From positions 1-9,672 of the forward strand of contig JAGXAD010000014.1 in NCBI GenBank assembly GCA_018971745.1: DNA of 9,672 bases, in the 5' to 3' direction. The stretch comes from Patescibacteria group bacterium. Lineage in GTDB: Bacteria; Patescibacteriota; Minisyncoccia; Sungbacterales; GWA2-42-14. Made by a program: the position numbers and the translations under genes. How positions within the stretch are numbered: the stretch's first letter is position 1; each line of letters begins with the position of its first letter. Shown piece after piece: positions 1-7,100 of the stretch. The notes below the pieces were generated by a model, which worked only from the letters and a program-made list of their open reading frames with translations, had not been told where the DNA came from and made no database searches.

Positions 1-1
1 C

Positions 2-1774
2 TTGATTCTCGGATCATCCTGGAACAACTCGGCGATCTTTGACGAGACGGCCCATGTGCCCGCCGGATATTCCTACATTACGCAGTTTGATTATCGCCTG
101 AATCCGGAACATCCTCCGTTTATTAAAGCCCTCGCCGCACTTCCGCTGTTGTTTTTTAAGCACATCAACTTCCCAACCGACACCAACGCGTGGCGCGACG
201 CCGTGAACGGCCAATGGGAACAAGGGCACATTTTTTTGTACGAGGCAGGCAATAATCCCGACCAAATTCTTTTTTGGATGCGGCTTCCGATTATGCTCCT
301 TAGCATTTTGCTTGGCTGGCTGATTTTTTGGTGGACAAAAAATCGGTTTGAAAACCGGACTGCAGTATTAGCGCTTCTTTTTTACGCGTTCTCGCCAAAC
401 ATCATCGCGCATTCAGAATTCGTAACCACCGACATCGGAGCCGCGTTTGCTTTTTTTGCAGGCGTTATCTTTTTCATCAAATTTTTAGAAAATCCGTCGT
501 GGAAAAACGTTTTTTTACTCGGTATTATTTTCGGAATCGCGCAAACCGCAAAATTTTCTCTGTTTCTTCTCGTGCCGATATATTTTGTTGCGGCATTAAT
601 TTGGGCTTTCGCAAAAAACGAAACTTCTCTTCAAAAACGATTAAAAATTTTTCTTTCGCTTGCCGGAAAAATCATTGGTATGGGTTTTATCGGACTTGTT
701 GTGATATGGCTTGTATTTGCCCCGTTTCTTATCAATTACCCGCAATCAAAAAACATCAGCGATGCCGCATCAATTATCGGAGGGTTCAAAATCAAAGCAC
801 TTGTTTCGTTTGACCTTTGGCTTTTGAATACAAAATGGCTGCGGCCCGTCGGACAATATCTTTTCGGGCTTATGATGATTACCCAGCGACAAGTCGGCGG
901 CAACACTTCATTTTTCCTCGGAGAAATATCTTCAAAAGGTTCTCACCTCTATTTTCCCACGCTGTATCTTTTGAAAGAGCCGCTTGCGTATCTGCTGTTT
1001 TTGTTGATTGCGTTGTGGCGCGGGCTAAAAAAGATTTTTGCCGCCAACAACTTCCCCGGCAACGCATCGCGCGCCCAAAAAACTGCCATTTGGATTCAAA
1101 ATCATCCTGCGGAATTTATGATGATTTTTTTTGTTCTCTTTTATTGGGCGTACAGCGTAAGCCAGCCGTTAAACATTGGGCTTCGCCATGTTCTGCCGAC
1201 ATTTCCTTTCATCTATATTTTGGTTGCGGCGCAAATAAACGATTGGCTCAAATCATCGGCTGTTGCGGCTCCGCGCGATTGGCGCGAATGGTTGGTGAAT
1301 TTATACCGCGTCTGTATCAAGCCGATCCCCCGCTTTGCGCTTGCGGGCGCATTGCTTCTCTGGCTCATCATCAATGCCATTATGGCATTCCCGAATTATC
1401 TTTCGTATTACAATGAACTTGCCGGCGGCACAAAAAACGGCTACTTAATCGCAACTGATTCAAATTACGACTGGGGGCAGGATTTAATCCGGCTCAAACA
1501 ATATGCGGAAATAAACAGCATACAAAAAATCGCCGTTGATTATTTCGGCGGCGGCGACCCGAAATATTATCTTGGCGGCAAAGAAGAAAACTGGTGGCCT
1601 TCTCGCGGGCAGGCGCACGGCTACTTCGCAATTTCCGCAAACGCGCAAATGGGCGCCTACGGCGCAATCGGCCCCGGATTCACAAGAAAATACGAGGACT
1701 CATACGAATGGCTCCGCCCATTCAGACCAATCGCCCGTGCCGGACAATCAATTTTCATTTACCAATTGCCGTAG
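2..1774 (+). CDS. GT39/PMT-like membrane glycosyltransferase (5' end cut off by the window)
   Basis: Predicted integral membrane transferase that moves a sugar from a lipid-phosphate donor to an acceptor on the outer face of the membrane, as in the dolichyl-phosphate-mannose protein mannosyltransferase/ArnT (GT-C) superfamily. Near the visible N-terminus lies FDETAH (residues 13-18), matching the catalytic Asp-Glu of the first extracytoplasmic loop, then RLNPEHPPFIKALAALPLL (32-50). About ten hydrophobic spans follow (for example 93-111, 120-136, 170-202, 222-243, 318-338, 369-385, 399-411, 444-464), with RHVLPTFPF in a late loop (395-403). A soluble tail holds TDSNYDWGQDL (485-495), common in CPR members. 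The reading frame is open at base 1 and the usual first membrane span before the DE motif is missing, so the gene is truncated on the left. It ends in TAG and overlaps the 3' end of ftsQ on the other strand by 20 bp. Family is secure; donor and acceptor cannot be told. Confidence 0.85.
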   Translation: MILGSSWNNSAIFDETAHVPAGYSYITQFDYRLNPEHPPFIKALAALPLLFFKHINFPTDTNAWRDAVNGQWEQGHIFLYEAGNNPDQILFWMRLPIMLLSILLGWLIFWWTKNRFENRTAVLALLFYAFSPNIIAHSEFVTTDIGAAFAFFAGVIFFIKFLENPSWKNVFLLGIIFGIAQTAKFSLFLLVPIYFVAALIWAFAKNETSLQKRLKIFLSLAGKIIGMGFIGLVVIWLVFAPFLINYPQSKNISDAASIIGGFKIKALVSFDLWLLNTKWLRPVGQYLFGLMMITQRQVGGNTSFFLGEISSKGSHLYFPTLYLLKEPLAYLLFLLIALWRGLKKIFAANNFPGNASRAQKTAIWIQNHPAEFMMIFFVLFYWAYSVSQPLNIGLRHVLPTFPFIYILVAAQINDWLKSSAVAAPRDWREWLVNLYRVCIKPIPRFALAGALLLWLIINAIMAFPNYLSYYNELAGGTKNGYLIATDSNYDWGQDLIRLKQYAEINSIQKIAVDYFGGGDPKYYLGGKEENWWPSRGQAHGYFAISANAQMGAYGAIGPGFTRKYEDSYEWLRPFRPIARAGQSIFIYQLP

Positions 1775-2687
1775 CTTTCAACTTAAAAAACATTTTATTT
1801 CCGAAACGGGCGTCAATGTAGAGAAGACGGCTTCGGTTATCTTTAATAACGGCGTCAAGCAATGTTTTTATGTTTTTTGCGGAAAGCGGAATGTCGGCTG
1901 ACCGCGGCGTGAGCACGAACCATCCTTCCTGAAAAAATAAAACGTAGTCATCGGGAAGCGCGTCAATTTTTTCAAACGAAATAATATCGGCGCCGATGTT
2001 TTTTTTGTATTCTTCGCGCGCGGAATTAAAAAATAAAATGTCCGCGCCGCTCAATACCCGCTCCTCCAATGCGGGGTTTCCGGTGCGGCGTTCAAAAAAT
2101 ATCGGCAAAAGAAACCCCTGATATTCAATTGCGCTGTCAATGACAACTCCGGTATCATCAAGGTAAAAACAGGAACGCGCGATTTTTTTTGAAGCGTCCT
2201 GCGCGGCTGACGGCGTTGACGATGCCTCGGCAAAGCCGGCGTCCTCACTTTTTTCTTTCGCATACAAAGAATCATTGCAATACAAGGCCCAAATGTCGCG
2301 CTCCTCCAACACAACTTCAAGCGACGAAGGAAATTTTTTCTGAACCCGTACGGAGCGCAGGCGCGGAAATTTTTCAAGCAGCAAATTTTCAACCGTTCCG
2401 GTCCGAACAAAAAAATAATTTGTTTTTGGAATTACGCGCCAAAACCGCCCGCTCGTATAATCGTCAATCGCGATTCTGACATCACCTTCCTGAATTGATT
2501 TTGTTCCGGAAACCGAGATATTCGTTATCTGCCAATACGAAAGCTTGGCAAGATAATTCGCGCCGTACGCGATACCGCCGGCAAACAAAATAAAAACAAT
2601 AATCCAAACAACAATCTTATACGAACCGCTTGACACGCGCCGAGAATATAATAATTTACTTTTATACGAAGATTGGTACGCGCCCAT
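1755..2687 (-). CDS. ftsQ: FtsQ/DivIB-like cell division protein with POTRA domain
   Basis: Bitopic membrane protein of the divisome; in the family it links FtsL/FtsB and septal wall synthesis. From the chosen start it has 310 residues: a short basic cytoplasmic tail, one membrane span (about 24-44), a POTRA domain (about 52-128, ITNISVSGTKSIQEGDVRIA through FPSSLEVVLEER), then a beta domain ending in LLYIDARFGNKMFFKLKA. An acidic Ser/Ala-rich stretch (about 142-168) interrupts the region after POTRA. The frame is open up to 2771, but that part runs through the rplU terminator, so an upstream start is unlikely. The ATG at 2687 sits where transcription from the TATACT box at 2694-2699 would begin, suggesting a leaderless message; the ATG at 2708 is the alternative. 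No Shine-Dalgarno is visible. Stop is TGA. Family assignment is strong from the span-POTRA-beta order; the exact start is inference. Confidence 0.85.
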   Translation of the reverse strand: MGAYQSSYKSKLLYSRRVSSGSYKIVVWIIVFILFAGGIAYGANYLAKLSYWQITNISVSGTKSIQEGDVRIAIDDYTSGRFWRVIPKTNYFFVRTGTVENLLLEKFPRLRSVRVQKKFPSSLEVVLEERDIWALYCNDSLYAKEKSEDAGFAEASSTPSAAQDASKKIARSCFYLDDTGVVIDSAIEYQGFLLPIFFERRTGNPALEERVLSGADILFFNSAREEYKKNIGADIISFEKIDALPDDYVLFFQEGWFVLTPRSADIPLSAKNIKTLLDAVIKDNRSRLLYIDARFGNKMFFKLKATAIGK

Positions 2688-2693
2688 ATAGTA

Positions 2694-2720
2694 AGTATAT
2701 CGCACCATTGCCACAATCAA
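2694..2720 (-). promoter_or_regulatory. Putative ftsQ promoter
   Basis: On the minus strand TATACT (2699-2694) is a good -10 box, with a weak -35 (TTGATT, 2720-2715) at a short 15-bp spacing. The -35 overlaps the T-tract of the rplU terminator. Start of transcription would fall at or next to the ATG at 2687. The same TATACT hexamer stands upstream of rsmE and of the large surface gene, which supports it as a real -10. Confidence 0.45.
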
Positions 2721-2753
2721 AAACCTCTCCGACATTACATCGGAGAGGTTTTT
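2719..2753 (-). terminator. Intrinsic terminator of rplU
   Basis: Perfect 14-bp inverted repeat (2719-2732 with 2740-2753, AAAAACCTCTCCGA and complement) around a 7-nt loop. Read on the minus strand it is a GC-rich stem ending in a T run, placed a few bases after the rplU stop. It is nearly symmetric, so it may also work on the plus strand. It isolates rplU from ftsQ. Confidence 0.9.
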
Positions 2754-2757
2754 AAAT

Positions 2758-3087
2758 TTATAGTTTCTCAATTTTGGTTACTTCAACTTCGGTAAAATGC
2801 TGGCGATGCCCTTTTTTCTTGCGATAGCGGGTTTTTGCGTGATAGCGGAATACAATTTGTTTTCGGGCGCGCTCCTGCCGCAAAACTTTTGCAAATACCG
2901 ACGCTTTGTCAACCGTCGGCGCGCCGACTTCAATTTTTTTGCCGTCCGCAAGCAATAACACTTCTCCGAACGCAAAAATAGAACCCGCATCCGCGTTCAA
3001 TTTCTCAAGCTTTAATTTGGCGCCAACCTGCGCCAAATACTGCTTTCCGCCGGTTTTAATGACTGCCAACTTTGTCATAAATGTCAT
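2758..3087 (-). CDS. rplU: 50S ribosomal protein L21
   Basis: Component of the large ribosomal subunit that binds 23S rRNA. The 109-residue product carries the family hallmarks: AVIKTGGKQYLAQVG near the N-terminus, the FGEVLLLADG segment, then the basic KTRYRKKKGHRQHFTEV block near the C-terminus. Length is normal. Two in-frame ATGs are possible, 3087 and 3078; the second (MTKLAVIKTGG) fits the usual L21 N-terminus slightly better, and neither has a Shine-Dalgarno. The gene has its own strong promoter just upstream and a terminator directly after it, so it appears monocistronic. rpmA (L27), which follows rplU in many bacteria, is absent; ftsQ takes that place. Identification is firm, the start is open by three codons. 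Confidence 0.97.
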   Translation of the reverse strand: MTFMTKLAVIKTGGKQYLAQVGAKLKLEKLNADAGSIFAFGEVLLLADGKKIEVGAPTVDKASVFAKVLRQERARKQIVFRYHAKTRYRKKKGHRQHFTEVEVTKIEKL

Positions 3088-3104
3088 AAAAAAACAACTA
3101 TTCC

Positions 3105-3133
3105 AATATATCTTTTTAAAATTAATTCGTCAA
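3105..3133 (-). promoter_or_regulatory. Strong sigma70-type promoter of rplU
   Basis: Minus strand TTGACG (-35, 3133-3128), 17-bp spacer, TATATT (-10, 3110-3105). This is close to consensus with ideal spacing. Transcription would start near 3098, leaving a leader of only about 10-20 nt. The first four bases of the -35 box are the TCAA/TTGA direct repeat bordering the inserted element at 3134-3269. Confidence 0.75.
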
Positions 3134-3269
3134 CCCCGCCACTAAAAAATGGCATAGATGCCTCATGTTCGCTATAAAACACGGGATGCTCACAATGTCC
3201 TCAACTAAAAATAAATAAATTCTGTAATATCGCGACGGCATAACGCGCAATGCCATTTTTAGTGTGGGG
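3134..3269. mobile_element. 136-bp MITE-like element with terminal inverted repeats and 4-bp target duplication
   Basis: The left end (3134-3155, starting CCCCGCCACTAAAAAATGG) and right end (3250-3269, ending TTTTTAGTGTGGGG) are imperfect inverted repeats of about 20 bp, sharing CCCC, ACTAAAAA and TGGCAT. The element is flanked directly by TCAA on both sides (3130-3133 and 3270-3273), as expected of a target-site duplication. Inside, next to each end, GGCAT/ATGCC palindromes recur (3151-3162 and about 3238-3255), giving branched folding potential. There is no transposase. Removing the element plus one TCAA joins rsmE to a TN-stop ending (TAA at 3122-3124) and leaves a compact rsmE-rplU junction. 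That it is mobile is inference from one copy; a mobilising family cannot be named. Confidence 0.6.
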
Positions 3270-3963
3270 TCAAGAAAAGTCCTGCGGCAACAATTGCCGC
3301 AGTTTCGGAACGCAAAATGCGCGGTCCAAGCGAGTGAATCGCGCCGCCCGCATCGCGAAACATTTTTAATTCCTCTTCGGTAAATCCGCCTTCCGGTCCG
3401 ATAAATATGTTTATATTTTTGGCGCCGTCTTTGGCATGCCGCAGCGGATCGCCAGTCGGATCAAACAAAATATTTTCCGCGTTTTTGTCTTTCGGCAACG
3501 CTTTCACCGCCTCGGCAAACCCGACCGGCGCCACCAATGCGGGAATGCGATCGCCTCCGCACTGCTCCGTTGATTCTTTCAAAATTTTTTCAATGCGATC
3601 CCGCCGTATTCCTTTTTTCACGGACCGTGCGGAAACAAACGGACAAAATTTTTCCACGCCAAGTTCCGCGCACTTTGCCGCGGCAAATTCAAAATTATTT
3701 TTTTTAATCAGCGATTGATGCAACATAACAATTCGTCCCGGCTCACGCTGGTTACGAATTTGTCCGACAATGTGTCCAAACGCGTGATCACGGCCTAATT
3801 TTTTTACGGCAAATTCAAAATCAAAACCGGTTCCGTTAAACAACAAAACGGACTCGCCTGTTTTTATCTTCAACACGGCTCGCAGCTGATGCGCGATTTC
3901 CGCGTCCTGCAGAAGCAAAACCCCCTCGGACGGCAATTCATTTTCCACATAAAAACGATGCAT
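3259..3963 (-). CDS. rsmE: 16S rRNA (uracil(1498)-N3)-methyltransferase
   Basis: SPOUT-class enzyme that uses S-adenosylmethionine to methylate N3 of U1498 in helix 44 of 16S rRNA. Its 234 residues are normal for the family. Seen in order: HRFYVENEL at the N-terminus and HQLRAVLKIKTGE in the PUA-like part; FEFAAAKCAELGVEKFCPF; ESTEQCGGDRIPAL, equivalent to the EQCGRNRVP of E. coli RsmE; and the SAM-binding knot motifs IFIGPEGGFTEEEL and LGPRILRSETAAIVAAGL. The ATG at 3963 is the natural N-terminus; no Shine-Dalgarno precedes it. The last residues (about TPH) and the TAA stop come from, or border, the inserted element at 3134-3269; without it the protein would end LTN. Catalytic motifs are unaffected, so the enzyme should be active. 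No convincing terminator separates it from rplU. Confidence 0.96.
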   Translation of the reverse strand: MHRFYVENELPSEGVLLLQDAEIAHQLRAVLKIKTGESVLLFNGTGFDFEFAVKKLGRDHAFGHIVGQIRNQREPGRIVMLHQSLIKKNNFEFAAAKCAELGVEKFCPFVSARSVKKGIRRDRIEKILKESTEQCGGDRIPALVAPVGFAEAVKALPKDKNAENILFDPTGDPLRHAKDGAKNINIFIGPEGGFTEEELKMFRDAGGAIHSLGPRILRSETAAIVAAGLFLTPH

Positions 3964-3966
3964 GAC

Positions 3967-3979
3967 ATGTATGATACAT
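3967..3979. repeat. 13-bp palindrome just before the rsmE start
   Basis: ATGTATGATACAT is a perfect inverted repeat with 6-bp arms around one central base, lying 4 bp upstream of the rsmE ATG and downstream of its putative -10 box. It could be an operator or a weak leader hairpin; AT-richness also makes chance plausible. Confidence 0.3.
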
Positions 3980-4001
3980 AAAATTTTTTAAAACAAAAAG
4001 T

Positions 4002-4007
4002 AGTATA
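4002..4007 (-). promoter_or_regulatory. Putative -10 box of rsmE
   Basis: TATACT on the minus strand, 38 bp before the rsmE ATG, identical to the -10 hexamers proposed for ftsQ and the surface gene; TATACTAC is shared with the latter. No acceptable -35 is seen at 16-18 bp. The leader would be about 32 nt. Confidence 0.4.
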
Positions 4008-4077
4008 GAAATCCTTGATTTGCTTTGTTTATTTGCTATTTATTCGAAAGTCTCCGGCGAAGAGCGCCCGCACGAAA

Positions 4078-4112
4078 GAAAAACGCCATCAGTGAAAAAC
4101 CGCTGACGGCGT
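4078..4112 (-). terminator. Intrinsic terminator of the large surface-protein gene
   Basis: 10-bp stem (4083-4092 with 4103-4112) around a 10-nt loop. On the minus strand it lies about 35 nt after the surface gene stop and runs into TTTTT at 4083-4079. The one imperfect pair is a G-U wobble in minus-strand RNA but an A-C mismatch in plus-strand RNA, so the minus direction is favoured, although a T run also follows on the plus strand (4115-4121). The right arm contains GCTGACGGC, also found in the hairpin at 9460-9504. Confidence 0.8.
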
Positions 4113-4148
4113 AATTTTTTTGCAAAAGTGCCGGGCTTACAATTTATT

Positions 4149-7100
4149 TTATTTGCCAAATAAATTTAAGAGCGCCAGCGTCTTCGGTCCGACAAATCCA
4201 ACCGGTTCCAAACCGTATCGTTTCTGAAACCGTTTTACCGCGGCTTCGGTTTTGGGCCCGTAATATCCGGTTTGATACTGCGGCAAAAACGTAAGATCGG
4301 TTACGCCAAGAATTTTCTGCAACAGAAACACTTCTTTGCCGGATGAACCGCGAACAAGATTTTTGGCAATGACATTCCGAGACAATTGCGTCTGTCCGAC
4401 CTGACCGCTTTTTTGCGGCATCGGCACGGACGACACGCCGCCGTAGTGCCCGGAAACGTCAATTTGAGCGAGACGCGTTGATGCCGCATCGGGCGATTGT
4501 CCAAATTGCCGCGCGCTCAATAACTCCAACGCCGCACTGAAAAGCGATGCAAATCCGTATTGCTGATTTTGCGATTTCGATTCGGCAAACGGATTATTTT
4601 GCGGAGCTTGCGCCATGGTGCGAAATCCGTCAAGAATGGTCGGGTCGGCGTTTTCAAAAAGATTCGTCATGCTGAAAACGCCGCCGGCTTGCCCCGCCAT
4701 CGCGCGCGCGATTGAAACGTCTTGCACAAACGTTTCTCCGTTAAACCCGGCCTCGTTAAAACCCTTGCTCAAAGAACCCGTTACAATTTGGGAAAGATTA
4801 AGCCCGGCGGAAACGCTGCTCACCGCCAAAGTGGAAAGCGCGGCTCCGGCAGTTCCGGAAATCGTACCTACGATTGGAAGCGTAACGGGAATGAAATAGG
4901 AAGCGGCAACAACCAACGCAATCGTCAAAATCTTGCCGAACACCGAACAGAAGAATCCGCAATGCACAATTTTTATTCTCTTGATCGGAAAGATGTACGC
5001 GTTTTCCGGGTGTTGTTGGGCAACTGATTTTATTTCTGCGGACGTGCCGATGCCGTTTGCGATGGTTGAAATGGTTTTCCCGGACCAAAGAGCAGTTTCC
5101 GAATCGCTCGGGTCTCGCCCAAGATAGTTACGGTAAAGATTGCGGATTGCGTCGGCCGATGCGGGATCTTTGCCGTATTCCGGAGATTGATTGATGGCAA
5201 ATTCAATGTCGCCGAAGTTTTTGCCGCCTGCGCGCCATTCCTCAACTTCCGCACTGGAGGGCGTTCTTCGCAAATAGAGACGGTACAGTCCTGAAAGAAT
5301 GCGTTTGAAATTATCGCCCTGATACAATTCCGCGTTGCCGGATTTTTCCATTAACTCAACGAGCCGCGAAGAAACTGCGTCAATTTCTCCCGGAATGTAA
5401 CGAATGCCGTATGTGTCGTCGGTGATGTAACGGGGATTTTTCAAGAATTCAACGTCGGAAACGTAATCGAAATTCGACGCGACTAAAAGACCGTTCGGTT
5501 CCCATTGTTCGTTGATCCATGATTGATAGGGATTATATGACAACCCTGACGTATCATCCGGACCGTGACCGCCCAAAAATTTGCTCTTCACCCACGCAAT
5601 ATCGCTCTCGTTTGCCTGGCGGCCGAGAAAGAGTCGGTATACGGAATCAATGTTTTTGCGGAAGCGCGGTTCCGGGAATGACGCGTATTCCGAAGAGGAA
5701 ATCAAATCATAATACATTTGCGCCGGCGGATAGCGCCACTGTTGTTCTTGCGCATACTCGGAATATTTTCCCGGACCGAACATTGAAGCCAAAATCGGGC
5801 CCGAAGGATTTATGATTACGACGCTCGGCGCCGACGGAATTCCCGTTCCTTCAAGCGTGGAATTATAAATGACAAATTTGTTGTACGCCCAACCCGAATC
5901 CTTTGCCCATAAAATTGCGGCGTGCCGCAGCATCGGATCGTTCTTCCAGCAAAATTCAAAATCAATCGGCTCTTCAAGCCTTTGCCGATAATGGCCGTGA
6001 TTTCGATTGCTCGTCTCGCAAAGAGAGGCAATTGCCGATATCGGGTTGGTTTGCGCGTCTGCCGTGAACTTATCGGGAAAGCCATCGTCGGTCGGATACC
6101 CGATGGCCAAAGGCTCATATTTTCCCCACAGTTCCTGAAAAAGCTTCCATCCGTCGTCAAAACCGGTCTGCAACTTAAACGATTGCAAAGAGGACTCCTC
6201 TTTCCATCCTTTTGTCGCTGCCCATTCAAGAAGCTTGTCGTAGCTCGGCAGAGGACTGTTGTCGCGCGGGACCAAAACCGCCTGTTGTACGTCAGTGCGG
6301 CGATTATAGACATCCATTAATGCCGCAAGCGGATTGCGCCATTGCGTAAACATTGGAAGATACCGCGACATTTCTTCCGATGACGGATCGCGTCCGAGCA
6401 AGTACTGGTATTGTGCCGTGATGAATTCGCGGCTCAAAGAATCGGAAAATTGTTTAAGCGACAAGCCGATTCTTTGCATGGTGGCGTCTCCGGGAAAAAG
6501 GGTAAACGCGATATTGTCGGGCAGAAGCGGAATCGAATTCGGCGTGAAAAACGGCCCGCGAGTAACATCCATTTCGTCGAATTGAAACACTCTCACCCGA
6601 ACAAGGGGCGTGCTTGAAATCCAACAACATCCGTTATAATCCATAAGCGCCGGAACTTTCAACGAAACTCCCTTGCCAATCACTTCCGTCGGCAAATGCG
6701 CCACCGTAATTGATGCGGTTCTGCCTTTCAAAAGCAATGTATTGCTCGAGTCCACCGCGCTTACCCACACGGAAACAAGCCGGTCAAGCTGAACCGGAAG
6801 CGCATTTTGCAAAACAAGACGGAAAGAATGCGAGCCGTTGTATAACGCGCTGGAAAAAGGAACTTTGATACTATTGCCGCTTGCAAAAAAATCCGACGAC
6901 GAAAGCGTTCTTCCGTCTATTTCAATGTGGTTTACGGCAACTCCGTTCGAGATCGCCATAAACAATGCTGTTCCTTGCGGGAACGCGACTTGCGATGAAT
7001 CCAGAGTTCCGGAAAACGAAAATTGCTGATCCGGCAAAACCCGCTCCTGATCGCGATTGAGCGTCAAAGTCACCATCGGCGCGGTGGTCGGGGTCGGCGC

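Noticed and set aside
1755..1757. Alternative genetic code with TGA as glycine
   Set aside because: ftsQ ends normally at TGA with its family-typical C-terminus, and no in-frame TGA is needed elsewhere.
2688..2771. Upstream extension of ftsQ to an ATG at 2771
   Set aside because: This would encode the stem of the rplU terminator in the protein; the segment has no family similarity and the promoter lies inside it.
3230..3269. Integron attC site in the rsmE-rplU element
   Set aside because: GTTATGC does not fit the GTTRRRY core and the paired RYYYAAC is missing at the proper place.
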